Part shown: piece by piece, positions 1-8,983 of the stretch
Layout of the letters: each line of letters starts with the position of its first letter
How positions within the stretch are numbered: the stretch's first letter is position 1
Source: JANPBY01 sp963805505
GTDB lineage: Bacteria; Actinomycetota; Actinomycetes; DATJPE01
Reading direction: 5' to 3'
DNA: 64,000 bases
Assembly: GCA_963805505.1 (NCBI GenBank)
Contig: CAWDUP010000001.1
Span: 310,001-374,000, forward strand
Notes under the pieces: model-generated
What the model was told of the DNA's origin: nothing
Database searches by the model: none
Seen by the model: only the letters and a program-made list of their open reading frames with translations
Program-made: the position numbers and the translations under genes

Positions 1-2771
1 CTGAGCCGAGCGCTGCCCTGATCGTCGATCCAGCCGCTCAGCGAACCGACCAAGTTCTGCCCACCGCGGGGGGCGTAGTAGGTCCCGAGGACGAGTCGAG
101 CGTCCACCTGCCCAGGCGGTGCCGTAAGGCTGTACTCCGGCCCCAGTGTCAACCGGAGATCGTCCTCGTCGGATTCATCGAAGTCCACTCCGCCCGCCAC
201 CTCGAGCGACCCGGAGAGCCCGACCGGCCGCGCCCAGGCGTCTGCATCACTGGCAAAGAGGTCAGGTTGGGTGTTGTGGAATCTCTCGTAGGCGCTCGCT
301 TGGGCGTTGAAGAGATCTCGCGGGTAGCGGAGCCGAGTTTGCAATTCCTCAGGCATCTCGGACTCTGGGTGGAAGAGCGTCGGGAATACGGCCGCCCATG
401 TCCGTGCGATCGGCTCAGAGTCATCCGTGAGGTAGATGTTGACCTGCCCTGAGAACGCGTCGACGGTCGCGCGTACGGATGCTCGCGCATAGTTGACGCG
501 AGCATTGCCGAGCTCCACCCGTTCCGCGTAGGGATAGTTCGCGCTGGTGGTATAGCCATCCACCACATACATGATCCGACCGTTCGCGGTGAGCGGCACG
601 GCCTCGGAGTCCCATTGAATGAATGGCGCCAGGGTCCCTAGCCGATCGTGGACATCCCTGTGCAGCAGAATTCGGGACTCAGGCGTGACGTCATCCGAGA
701 GGAGCAGGTCCTTGCTTTTCAGCGCTGCGGCAAACAACGCTCGATCGACCCACGATGAGAGCTGGATCCCACCGCTTCCGGTGTAGTGGTAGTCAGCGGC
801 GGACAACCCCTGGGTGGCGGGCACGTCGACCTCGGGTCGGCGCGTGTTTGCGAGGACCCACGGCAGGTCCTCGCCCTGTTGGCGCAGGACTGATGCTGGA
901 GGGGAGTCCTCGTTGGTCTCCTCGTCGCTCTCGTCGTCGCCGTCGTCGTCCTCCCCATCGGCCCCCGGGGCGCTGGCTGGTGAATAGTTGCCGAAATAGA
1001 TGCGGGAAGCGCTTCCTCCGACTTCTGCATCGATCAGTTGGGGCTCGCGGGTTTCTCCGATGTCCGTCCCCGAGAATCGGATCAGGCCGAGCCCGTGGGT
1101 GTACGCGAGGCGGCTGTTGCTCCAGGAGTCGGCTGTTTCGACTGAGTCGAGGTCGAGCTCGCGCGTGCTCACCACCGTAAGTTGCGGTTGGCCCTCGACC
1201 TCTAGGACGTCGAGGCTCGGTTGCTGCGGGCGGTAGTAGGGGGCGTCGGTCACGAGTTCGAGCATTCGTTGCTCCAGCAGCGACGAGTCCCAGGTCAAGA
1301 CGTTGTCGAGTCGCGACGTTGCGGGCAAGAAGTCAGCTGCGCCGAACGACTGCGTAGGGCGGTAGGGCTGGATGTCGATGGTGTCGAGGGCTAGCCCGGC
1401 CCGGGTGGCCGAGATCGCCCGTTCGAGGTACGGCTGCTCTGCGATCAGGGGGTGCGGGTCTACGACCAGCTTTTGGACCAGTGCGGGAATCCACGTCAGG
1501 CCGAGGGTCGCTACCACGACGACTCCGCTAGCCAGCCCGGCGACGTACCTGGGCCACCGTGGCGAGTGCTGCTTCCGTGACAGGAATGGCGCTAGCAAGC
1601 AGTAGATCGCACCGGCCGCGGCGAGGGCGCTGAGCACGGTAAGGGTCGGCAGTCGCACCCGATCGTCGACGTACGAAACGCCCGCAAACGAGTTGCTGTC
1701 CTTCCCAGTCGGCTGGCTGAGTTCGAGTGTGTATCTGGCTAGGTGGAGCTTCCAAGCTGTCGCAAGTAGCACAAGAGCGGCGAGCACTGAAAGGTGGCGC
1801 TTGGCCCTAGCAGATATGCGGAAGGGCCGGAGGGCTAGATCCCCGGTCGCTAGATACGCGAGAGCCATGACAGCAGTTGTCATCGAGACGAGCCAGAGCC
1901 ACAGCCCAGACACGACTAGCTCGAACGGCAGGGTGTAGACGAAGTAGCCGATGTCCTTGCCGTAGATCGGATCGGCGACGTCGAAAGGCTTTTGGTAGAA
2001 CCACAGGAGAAGGGACTGCCAATGGGCGACGGCGGCCGCACCGAAGAGGTTCGCAACGAAGAGCGCAGAAGCGACCAACACCACCCGAACTGCTCGAGAC
2101 CGTGCGACCGTGTTCTGCGCCGTCGCGACCAGCAGGTTCGTCGCGAAGAAGGCCCCGGCGACCCCCGCAGCACATAGGTAGATCACCGTTCGCGCCGTCG
2201 CCATACGCGCAAAGACGTTGCCTTGGCCAACCTCGTCGAACCACATCGCGCCTGGTAGGACCCGAGTGGCCACATATGCCAGCAGGAGAGGGCCGCCCAG
2301 CACCACTACGGCAACCGCGGCACGGCCGCGAGGACGCAGAAGGAGGTGGCGGGTGTCGGTTGGTTTAGTCGTCGGGACTGAGTGCGTGTCCGGTTGTGCG
2401 GGATGTGTGAGCTCAGGTGGAGCGCCGACGATCTGGCTGGTTGGCGCATCCCGTGTGTGCTCGACCGCTTCGGCTGGGCTCTCGACCTCGGCTGGGCTCT
2501 CGACCTCGGCCGGGCGCATCTGCCTGGGCCGTCTGCGTCCATCCAGGCGACCGTAGGCCGCCAGAAATTCGTCCACCCCGGTACGACTCGGCACCCAGAC
2601 GTAGCGACTGCCCCAGGGTCGCTTTTGTCCTTGAAGTTCACCCCTGCGTAATAGCGCTCGAACCGTTTGCGGGCTTGTGCCGAGAGCCTCGGCTGCCTCG
2701 TCGACCGAGAGCTCGTCCCACATCTTTCGGAGGCTAGCGGTGCAGCTTTCGCAGCGGGGTCGCTTTCGCAT
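1..2771 (-). CDS. UPF0182 family membrane protein with N-terminal helix-turn-helix domain (C-terminus off left edge)
   Basis: One open frame reads leftward from an ATG at 2771 to the window edge (about 923 codons) without a stop. Residues ~17-75 look like an excisionase/MerR-type HTH (DEAAEALGTSPQTVRALLRR, then a wing-like segment). A Pro/Glu-rich linker follows (~76-145) with a PAEVES tandem repeat, then a first membrane helix (~150-172) and further helices. The rest matches UPF0182: a GKDIGYFVYTLPF block, the AKRHLSVL block, and a long extracytoplasmic part with DNVLTWDSSLLEQRM and RIYFGNYS blocks. An acidic low-complexity insert lies at about 890-975. UPF0182 proteins are usually ~1,000 residues, so roughly 170 or more are missing. 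Start codons at 2723 or 2519 are alternatives; 2519 would exclude the HTH. Family function is unknown. A short CESC pair precedes the HTH. Confidence 0.88.
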   Translation of the reverse strand, partial: MRKRPRCESCTASLRKMWDELSVDEAAEALGTSPQTVRALLRRGELQGQKRPWGSRYVWVPSRTGVDEFLAAYGRLDGRRRPRQMRPAEVESPAEVESPAEAVEHTRDAPTSQIVGAPPELTHPAQPDTHSVPTTKPTDTRHLLLRPRGRAAVAVVVLGGPLLLAYVATRVLPGAMWFDEVGQGNVFARMATARTVIYLCAAGVAGAFFATNLLVATAQNTVARSRAVRVVLVASALFVANLFGAAAVAHWQSLLLWFYQKPFDVADPIYGKDIGYFVYTLPFELVVSGLWLWLVSMTTAVMALAYLATGDLALRPFRISARAKRHLSVLAALVLLATAWKLHLARYTLELSQPTGKDSNSFAGVSYVDDRVRLPTLTVLSALAAAGAIYCLLAPFLSRKQHSPRWPRYVAGLASGVVVVATLGLTWIPALVQKLVVDPHPLIAEQPYLERAISATRAGLALDTIDIQPYRPTQSFGAADFLPATSRLDNVLTWDSSLLEQRMLELVTDAPYYRPQQPSLDVLEVEGQPQLTVVSTRELDLDSVETADSWSNSRLAYTHGLGLIRFSGTDIGETREPQLIDAEVGGSASRIYFGNYSPASAPGADGEDDDGDDESDEETNEDSPPASVLRQQGEDLPWVLANTRRPEVDVPATQGLSAADYHYTGSGGIQLSSWVDRALFAAALKSKDLLLSDDVTPESRILLHRDVHDRLGTLAPFIQWDSEAVPLTANGRIMYVVDGYTTSANYPYAERVELGNARVNYARASVRATVDAFSGQVNIYLTDDSEPIARTWAAVFPTLFHPESEMPEELQTRLRYPRDLFNAQASAYERFHNTQPDLFASDADAWARPVGLSGSLEVAGGVDFDESDEDDLRLTLGPEYSLTAPPGQVDARLVLGTYYAPRGGQNLVGSLSGWIDDQGSARL
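2472..2507 (-). repeat. 18-bp tandem repeat (two units) inside the UPF0182 gene linker
   Basis: Two identical 18-bp units, ggctgggctctcgacctc, lie head to tail and a third begins. In the gene's frame they encode PAEVES twice, followed by a diverged PAEA. The repeat is a multiple of three, so copy-number change would lengthen or shorten the linker between the HTH and the membrane domain without breaking the frame. Confidence 0.85.
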
Positions 2772-2878
2772 ATGGGGGTGAGACCTGTGGGTTCTTAGCT
2801 TTCCGACCCAGGCACTCACGGTCAGCGCCGCAAGAGCCAGTGCGAAAGTTTGCCGGGACTTGAGCGGTCTCGTCGCGG

Positions 2879-3376
2879 GTGGGCGCGGCTCGTCACATGG
2901 CCCTGGACGCCCGGCGCAGGGAGGCTCTGGAGCCTCGGGTCTTGGAAAGAGTGTCGCTCGTCCATTTGTCGCCTGGCGCTCGGTTTGGCGTCAATGCCTG
3001 GTACGCCCACTGTGCAGTGCCGACACCACTACGGGCCGAGGTTTCAGGCCCCCGCACGTGCAACTCGATGAGATCGTGGCGGAGGTTCGAGAGTACGCCG
3101 ACCTCGTCGCCGAGCGTGCCGTGACGATCGGCGGTGCTCCTGATGGCTGCACGCTGACCGTCGGTGCGAGCACCCGGCTTACCACGGGATGCCTACGGGG
3201 GCGATCCCGGAACGCGATGCGGTGGAGCTCGTCGACACCATGCTGACGCAGGTGATCGCAGGTTTGGACGATGAGATTGCGCGACGGCGGAGCACGATCC
3301 GGTGAGCCAGGATCTGCTGATCCAGGCCAGCGCTGCGCTGCAGAAGCAGCGGTGGATGCTCATCGCGTCCCGGTAG
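2879..3376 (+). pseudogene. dps: Degraded dps-like ferritin (DNA protection during starvation) pseudogene
   Basis: Fragments of one Dps-like protein are spread over three frames. From about 2879: ALDARRREALEPRVLERV. From about 3030: GRGFRPPHVQLDEIVAEV continuing through LVAERAVTIGGAPDG. From 3189: MPTGAIPERDAVELVDTM. From 3293: HDPVSQDLLIQASAALQKQR and a stop at 3374-3376. Order and spacing match intact Dps proteins (about 160-180 residues). At least three frameshifts separate the blocks, and the canonical HWNVxG region before GRGF is eroded. It cannot make an intact ferritin unless the sequence contains errors. The gap up to the next gene (3377-3572) shows nothing recognisable. Confidence 0.78.
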
Positions 3377-3572
3377 GGCAGCGGGCGGCCAGCAGGGTCG
3401 CTGCCTCACTCCGGGTAGAGGACGGCCGCGCGGGTCACGGCGTTAGTGGTCGACGTTGGCGCAACGGGCACGCTAGGCACGAAACACGGCATGCGCAGCC
3501 ACCCGAAACCATCACCGAGCGGGTCTCAGATGGATGCGGACCAGGAAGGTTCCTTGTTGCGATCCCGAGCCG

Positions 3573-4742
3573 TCAGCCCATGGATACGAACCACGAGTCT
3601 GCGGTTGGCACGATCGCCGTGTCATAGCCTCCTGCCACCAGAACCGCCGGGCCTGGCAGCACCGTCAGGGTCTGAAAGGCCCTCGCGGTATCAAGTGGTG
3701 GTGAGAGCTCGAGTTGGGTCGCTCCCTTGTGCAGGTTGAGGATCGCAACCGTGCGGCCACCGGCTACCGCGACGCGTCCGTCTGGCAGCGCGGAGGCTGC
3801 GCCGGTCAGCTTGTAGCGCCCCTCCGGCAACTCCGGGCCGGGTTGGAAGTGCGCCGCGCCCGAACGCAGCACCTCGGTGCTGGCATAGGCATCTCGGCTT
3901 TCGGCGGACTGGGAGCCTCCGATGACCAGAACCCCACCTCCTGGGAGCTGCACTGCCGCGTGTTTGACGCGCGGCTCGATGAGCTCGGGTCCGCGAGTCC
4001 ACCTGGTCGCGCGTAGGTCAAGAAGGCTGGTCGACGTGAGCGCTAAGTCGCTGGACGAGGTGCCGCCTATCAGCATCACTGTGCCTTCGAACGTCGCCGC
4101 GACGTGGGCTGTCCGTGGCGTGGGAAGGTCTGGCCCTCGGGTCACCTTGAACGACACCGGGTCGATGAGTTCAACGCTGCGCAACGCGTTCCCCTCAGCG
4201 CCGCGGCCGCCGGCAATCAGGACGCGGCCGTCCTGCAGCAAGCTCGCCGAGTGGTCAGCGCGCGCCTGCAGCAGCGACCCGGCGGCCATGAACGATCCAG
4301 TCAGGGGGTCGTAGATCTCGATAGACGCCGTTGGCGGCGCCCCTTCCCCGCCGTAGCCGCCCACGACAAGCACCCGCCCATCCTGCAAGAGGGTCGCCGT
4401 ATGGCTCAGCCTCGCAACGGCCAATGTCGCTCCCGTCGCCCAGCTCGCCCGTGCTGGATCGAACAACATGCTCGGCGCGGCCCGGGAGACACCTTCGCAC
4501 CCAGGTTCCGAGCAGCCACCCAGGAGCAGCACCCGCCCGTCAGGCAGTCTCGTAGCGGTATGCACCGCGCGCGGGATGGTGGCAGACAGGACTGTCAACG
4601 CTGAACTGGGGGAGGGCGGCGTCGCCACTGGGGTGACCGGTGTCGGGGGCTCAGCGGGAGTGCACGCCGAGACCACGCTGCACAGGACCAAACAGCCAAT
4701 GATCCAGACCGAACGCCTGAAGGGTTTTCGCGTTCCGACCAC
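3573..4742 (-). CDS. Secreted Kelch-repeat lipoprotein
   Basis: 389 residues from a GTG start. Residues 1-27 form a lipoprotein signal: Arg/Lys-rich start, hydrophobic core and lipobox VVSAC with Cys27 as the lipidation site. The mature part is a series of Kelch/galactose-oxidase-like repeats, each with a HTAT.LxDGRVLxxGG pattern (for example HTATLLQDGRVLVVGGYGG and DHSASLLQDGRVLIAGGRG), so a six- or seven-bladed beta-propeller anchored outside the membrane is expected. No catalytic Tyr/Cys pair of true galactose oxidase could be identified, so a binding role is as likely as an enzymatic one. It stands alone on the minus strand, convergent with the dps remnant and divergent from the next gene. 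Confidence 0.8.
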   Translation of the reverse strand: MVGTRKPFRRSVWIIGCLVLCSVVSACTPAEPPTPVTPVATPPSPSSALTVLSATIPRAVHTATRLPDGRVLLLGGCSEPGCEGVSRAAPSMLFDPARASWATGATLAVARLSHTATLLQDGRVLVVGGYGGEGAPPTASIEIYDPLTGSFMAAGSLLQARADHSASLLQDGRVLIAGGRGAEGNALRSVELIDPVSFKVTRGPDLPTPRTAHVAATFEGTVMLIGGTSSSDLALTSTSLLDLRATRWTRGPELIEPRVKHAAVQLPGGGVLVIGGSQSAESRDAYASTEVLRSGAAHFQPGPELPEGRYKLTGAASALPDGRVAVAGGRTVAILNLHKGATQLELSPPLDTARAFQTLTVLPGPAVLVAGGYDTAIVPTADSWFVSMG

Positions 4743-5026
4743 GTGCGAAGTCTCTCCCAGCGGAAGCGGTCGGAGGCGATGAACGACCGGGGACGGGAGG
4801 GATCTCCTTGTCGCGGTCCGTGCCCTGTCCGGTGCTGTGCGTCACGTGGCATGGGCCGTTCGGTGGGTGCTTGGTGAACCGAACGGTCGCAAACCGGTCA
4901 CAACGGCCACGCGAGGGCGCGCGCGGGGTTACGTCGTCGACGAGACCGTGCCTACGGTGCTGTACGAGACGACAGGGACCGGGCAGGCGGGTGGATCTGC
5001 TGCGGAGCGCGCGATGAGGCGAGGGT

Positions 5027-5755
5027 GTGATCTTGGTGGATCGGCGTAGTACGTGGACAGGTGTGGCGATCGGTGTGGTGTCTGCCGGAGTGGCCGTGGC
5101 GATGGCTGCTGCTCCTGCGGGAGCGGCTGCGACGACAACGGTGGCGTACTACGCCATGAACGAATCCAGAGGCGCCACCGTGCTTGTCGACAGCAGCGGG
5201 CACGGGCACAACGGCACGATCGGCGCCACGGTCAAGACCGCCAAGCGGTATGCCGGCGCCACCGGACATCGCTTCCCCTACCTCCGGCCGAACACGCCGC
5301 CGGCTGTGCCGAGTCACCTCGACCGGGTCGCCGACACTGACGATCTCGATCCGGGCAGCGGCGACTTCGCCATCACCATCCGCTACCGCACGACGAAGAA
5401 CTTCGGCAACGTGATCCAGAAGGGCCAGGCGCGCAGCCCTGGCGGCTACTTCAAGCTCCAGCAGCCGAAGGGAAAGATCAGCTGCCTGTTCCGCGGCTCG
5501 GGTGGTTCCAAGTCGGTCAATTCCGGGATCGCACTCAATGACGGTCAGTGGCACGTCATCCGGTGCGAGCGCACCGCGACCAAGGTCGTCATGACCATCG
5601 ACGGAGGAAAGAAGCGCACCGCCAAGGGAGCAACCGGAACTATTGCGAACAACAAGCCCCTCACGATCGGCGGCAAGCCGGACTGCGACCAGATCAAGGT
5701 GACCTGCGACTACTTCGTCGGAGACATCGACTACGTCTACTTCCAGAAAGGCTGA
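5027..5755 (+). CDS. Secreted LamG/concanavalin A-like domain protein
   Basis: 242 residues from a GTG start preceded by GCGAGG. Residues 1-34 look like a Sec signal peptide (basic N-terminus, long Ala/Val core, APAGA cleavage region). The mature domain has features of the LamG/concanavalin A-like jelly-roll fold: YYAMNESRGATVLVDSSG near the start, a GDFAITIRYRT strand, DGQWHVIRCERT in the middle and DYFVGDIDYVYFQKG at the end, the usual boundary strands of this fold. It is probably an extracellular carbohydrate- or polymer-binding module; no catalytic residues are evident. The 284 bases upstream contain no gene. Confidence 0.75.
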   Translation: MILVDRRSTWTGVAIGVVSAGVAVAMAAAPAGAAATTTVAYYAMNESRGATVLVDSSGHGHNGTIGATVKTAKRYAGATGHRFPYLRPNTPPAVPSHLDRVADTDDLDPGSGDFAITIRYRTTKNFGNVIQKGQARSPGGYFKLQQPKGKISCLFRGSGGSKSVNSGIALNDGQWHVIRCERTATKVVMTIDGGKKRTAKGATGTIANNKPLTIGGKPDCDQIKVTCDYFVGDIDYVYFQKG

Positions 5756-5818
5756 TCGCTCGGCTCCGGCGACTGAAGCGCTGAGGGGACGAGGGAACGT
5801 CCGAGGAGCAAGGAGTGT

Positions 5819-6487
5819 TTGGTCTTGTCCGTGCCAACGACTGAGTTGCCGGCCCCGCCGTCGCTGCCCTCGCTGCCGACCCAGGCCGAAACCTTGCTCG
5901 AGCTAGGAGTCCACAAGATCAGCGGACTGAGCGCCCGGCAGGTACGCGCCGCCGCCCGAGCGGAGCACGTCGCCGGGGATCTCTTGGTGATCCATCCGAG
6001 TCTGGCGCCTTCCTCCGCCCTGGCGCCGCTGATCAATCGGGCGGGGAAGCCTGGGTTCGTCGTGGCTGATATGACAGACGTAGATGCTTTCGAGCCGATC
6101 GAGCAGGCGATGCCGCCGACTTCAGACCTGTACGTGTTGCGCGGCTTGGACCGCGGCGATGGCATGTCCAACTGGAGCCCCGACGAGGCGCTCCCGGCGA
6201 TCGTCTCAGCCGGCCGGACCCCGCTCCTGCTCTCCGAGGGGATTCAGTGGCTGCTCCACCAGCCCGCGGTGCTCGAGCCGAACAACTGCTTCATGACCAT
6301 TGGGTCTCGGCTCCCCAAGACCGGAGGCAGCTATGACAAGCGGACCCCGGCGCTGTGGATCAGTGGAGGCACCGGCCGCGATGGGACGGCTAACCGCAAC
6401 GCCCCCAAGGTCGGATGGTGCTGGGCGGGCAACCGGCACACCTGGTTGGGCTTCGCCTCGTCCGCCGAGCGGGTCGCTGTTCCTTAG
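5819..6487 (+). CDS. DUF5701-like protein of unknown function
   Basis: 222 residues from a TTG at 5819. AGGAG at 5811-5815 would suit the in-frame TTG at 5825 better (9-base gap), so the protein may start two codons later. The body resembles the actinobacterial DUF5701 group: an N-terminal helical part, LLVIHPSLAPSS, a TPLLLSEGIQWLL segment, NNCFMTIGSR, and a C-terminal PKVGWCWAGNRHTWLG block. No signal peptide is visible, so it is probably cytoplasmic. The family has no assigned reaction that I know of. It lies between secreted proteins but with 63 and 114 bases on either side, so operon membership is uncertain. Confidence 0.65.
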   Translation: MVLSVPTTELPAPPSLPSLPTQAETLLELGVHKISGLSARQVRAAARAEHVAGDLLVIHPSLAPSSALAPLINRAGKPGFVVADMTDVDAFEPIEQAMPPTSDLYVLRGLDRGDGMSNWSPDEALPAIVSAGRTPLLLSEGIQWLLHQPAVLEPNNCFMTIGSRLPKTGGSYDKRTPALWISGGTGRDGTANRNAPKVGWCWAGNRHTWLGFASSAERVAVP

Positions 6488-6601
6488 CCGCCCGTGAGTG
6501 AGGGTGACCTACGCGTCTGGTCGCTCAGCAGGGATCCCAGCTCGGGCGGAGGCGTCTGGCTCATGTGATTCACTGCGCAGATGCTGCCCTGGGAAGCACC
6601 G

Positions 6602-7606
6602 ATGACCGGGCGCCTCGAGCGCACCACGATCGAGTCGGACCTGCTGCGAGGCAACCCGCTCGGTGATCCGCACGAGCGACCCATCTGGGTCTACCTCCCT
6701 CCGGGCTACGACAACTCCTCGCATCGCTACCCGGTGGTGTACGTGATCCAGGGCTACACCGGCCAGGTGGTCATGTGGGCCAATCGCGCACCCTTTCGCC
6801 AGCCGTTCATCGAGACTGCCGACGCACTGTTCGCATCGGGAGACGTTCCGCCATGCATCGTCGTCTACGTCGATGCCTGGACCAGCTATGGCGGATCGCA
6901 GTTCGTGGACTCGCCTGGAACCGGCCCCTACCACTCCTATCTGTGCGAGGAGGTCGTCGCCTGGGTGGACGCGAACTACCGAACGATCCCCGACCGTGGC
7001 TCTCGCGCCATCTCCGGGAAGTCTTCCGGTGGTTTCGGCGCGATGATCACCCCGATGCTTCGCCCGGATCTGTTCGGTTCGCTGGCTACGCACGCCGGCG
7101 ACACGCTGTACGAGCTGTGCTACGTCCCCGAGTTCGGCGAGGCCGCTCGCGCCTTGCGCGACTACGACCACGACATCATGAAGTGGTGGGATGACTTCTG
7201 CTCGCGCCCGGCGTTCACCAAGCCCGCAGACATGCCTCTCATCAGCACGATCGGTTGCTCGGCGTGCTTCTCAGCGCGCCCCGACGGCACGGTGGAGCTC
7301 CCGTTCGACCCGGTCTCCGGCCGGTTGATACCTGAGGTGTGGCAGCGCTGGCTGGACTGGGATCCGGTGCGGATGGTGCAGCCCTACGCCGATGCCCTGC
7401 GATCGCTGGACTCCATCTGGATCGACGCGGGACGCAGCGATGACTACTACCTCGATCTCGGGGCTCAGGCGTTCCGTGACGAGCTAGGCCGCATCGGCGT
7501 GGCCGACCACGTCATCCATTTCGAGCTCTTCGACGCCACGCACGCTGCGATCGACTACCGCTACCCGCTGTCGCTGCGCTGGCTGGCCGAGCGTCTCCAG
7601 CGCTGA
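6602..7606 (+). CDS. Esterase D-type alpha/beta hydrolase
   Basis: 334 residues from ATG 6602, chosen because GGAAG lies five bases before it; an ATG at 6581 has no ribosome site. The sequence matches the putative esterase family (esterase D / antigen 85-like fold): RPIWVYLPPGYD near the N-terminus, YPVVYVIQGYTG, then the nucleophile elbow SGKSSGGFGA with Ser141 in GxSxG. A GRSDDYYLD segment and a C-terminal ATHAAIDYR would supply the acid and histidine. No signal peptide is visible, so it is probably a cytoplasmic carboxylesterase. The substrate is unknown. Confidence 0.8.
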   Translation: MTGRLERTTIESDLLRGNPLGDPHERPIWVYLPPGYDNSSHRYPVVYVIQGYTGQVVMWANRAPFRQPFIETADALFASGDVPPCIVVYVDAWTSYGGSQFVDSPGTGPYHSYLCEEVVAWVDANYRTIPDRGSRAISGKSSGGFGAMITPMLRPDLFGSLATHAGDTLYELCYVPEFGEAARALRDYDHDIMKWWDDFCSRPAFTKPADMPLISTIGCSACFSARPDGTVELPFDPVSGRLIPEVWQRWLDWDPVRMVQPYADALRSLDSIWIDAGRSDDYYLDLGAQAFRDELGRIGVADHVIHFELFDATHAAIDYRYPLSLRWLAERLQR

Positions 7607-7656
7607 CACGAATGGGTGGTCTTGCGGTGGGCGCGGAGATAAGACCGTTCACCCGG

Positions 7657-7685
7657 TTGTCGATTGCCGCAGCACGACCTACGGT
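7657..7685 (+). promoter_or_regulatory. Candidate sigma-70-type promoter for the beta-propeller gene
   Basis: TTGTCG at 7657-7662 and TACGGT at 7680-7685 are separated by exactly 17 bases. Transcription would begin near 7692, giving a leader of about 30 bases with GAGGAG before the ATG at 7721. This is a motif match only. Confidence 0.4.
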
Positions 7686-7720
7686 TCGCTGACCGCACGC
7701 CCGCGGACCTGAGGAGACCC

Positions 7721-8920
7721 ATGCCGTACGTCGTCCCGACGCGCACCCGACTCGTGGCGCTTGCCCTCGTTGCCTTGGTCGTCGCAGCGCTGTTCTCGGC
7801 CGCCAGCCCGCAGGCGGTGGCGGCCACGAGCCTGCCGCAGGTGCCAGGCTCGAGCTATCAGGCGAACGGGCGCGTCCAGGCGATCTTGACGGTCGGCAAC
7901 GTGATCTACCTCGGGGGGAAATTCACCTCCCTGCGGCCGGCCGGCGCGCCTGCAGGAACAGGCGAGGTTGCCCGCAATCGGCTCGCTGCGATCGACCGCG
8001 ACACCGGCGCGCTGCTCGCCTGGAACCCGAATGCGGACAGGGACGTCTACGCACTGGCGCTGTCGCCGGACGGTAAAACCGTCTACGCCGGGGGACTGTT
8101 CGCCAAGGTCGGCGGAGTCGCCCGCAAGCGCGTCGCTGCGATCTCCGCCGCCACCGGCGCAGTGGGCTCGTGGTCGCCGGCCGTCTCGGGCAAGGTCTAC
8201 GCGATCGCCACCCTCGGCTCAAGGGTCTACCTGGGCGGAACCTTCACGAAGGTGGACGGCCAGCCACGCACCAAGCTGGCCGCGGTGAGCACGTCCGGCA
8301 CCCTGGACGCCGCGTGGAAGCCCGTCCCTGACGACAAGGTTCGGTCGCTCGCTGTCGCCCTCAACGGCTCGTCGGTCTACGCGGGAGGCGACTTCTTCTC
8401 GGTGAGCGGGAGTGACCGGTCACGCCACCTGGCGAACCTGGACCCGGTGACTGGAGCGGTCAAGGCATGGACGTGGAAACCGGGTTATTCAGTGTGGTCC
8501 ATGGTGGTCACGGCTGACCGGATCTATCTCGGCGGCGACGGCGCGGGCGGCCATGTCGCGGCGCACGGTCTACCGAACGGCAACAAGATCTGGCAGCGAC
8601 AGACCGATGGGGGAGTCCAGGGGATCGCCCTGATCGGAGACACGTTGTTTGCAGGGGGTCACTTCGACAACCTCTGCCAGGGAAACACGACCGTGGGCAG
8701 CGGCGGCGGGGGCGGCTTCCCGTGCGATGCGAACGAGGCGACCCGGCACAAGTTGCTGGCAGTCGACGCGGCCACCGGACTGGCGCAGAGCTGGAACCCC
8801 GGCGCGAACAGCAACTTGGGCGTGTTCGCGTTGGCCACCTCCGCCGGCAAGCTGTTCGCCGGCGGTGACTTCACCAAGATCGGTGGGAAGAACCAGCAGC
8901 GGTTCGCCACGTTCGGCTGA
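7721..8920 (+). CDS. Secreted DUF5122/delta-60-repeat beta-propeller protein
   Basis: 399 residues from ATG 7721, which has GAGGAG six bases upstream; the frame is open further upstream but without a better start. Residues 1-35 are a Sec signal (TRTRLVALALVALVVAALF core, ending near AVAA). The mature protein repeats a pattern in which a YLGG(T/K)FT or YAGGLFAKVGG strand is followed by (R/K)LAA(I/V) and an Asp/Gly turn, about every 50 residues, as in the DUF5122 beta-propeller family. The last repeat is LFAGGDFTKIGGKNQQRFA. No anchoring signal is visible, so it is probably released. The following mannosyltransferase-like gene starts 63 bases later on the same strand. Confidence 0.78.
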   Translation: MPYVVPTRTRLVALALVALVVAALFSAASPQAVAATSLPQVPGSSYQANGRVQAILTVGNVIYLGGKFTSLRPAGAPAGTGEVARNRLAAIDRDTGALLAWNPNADRDVYALALSPDGKTVYAGGLFAKVGGVARKRVAAISAATGAVGSWSPAVSGKVYAIATLGSRVYLGGTFTKVDGQPRTKLAAVSTSGTLDAAWKPVPDDKVRSLAVALNGSSVYAGGDFFSVSGSDRSRHLANLDPVTGAVKAWTWKPGYSVWSMVVTADRIYLGGDGAGGHVAAHGLPNGNKIWQRQTDGGVQGIALIGDTLFAGGHFDNLCQGNTTVGSGGGGGFPCDANEATRHKLLAVDAATGLAQSWNPGANSNLGVFALATSAGKLFAGGDFTKIGGKNQQRFATFG

Positions 8921-8983
8921 GCGGAAGGCCCCGGTTAGGCTGACCCCCTAGCCGGTCGGTGCTCGAAGCGGAGGGTCCAGGCG

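Noticed and set aside
2850..3246. Intact small plus-strand genes at the dps locus
   Set aside because: Overlapping short frames there carry successive pieces of one Dps protein, so they are remnants, not separate genes.
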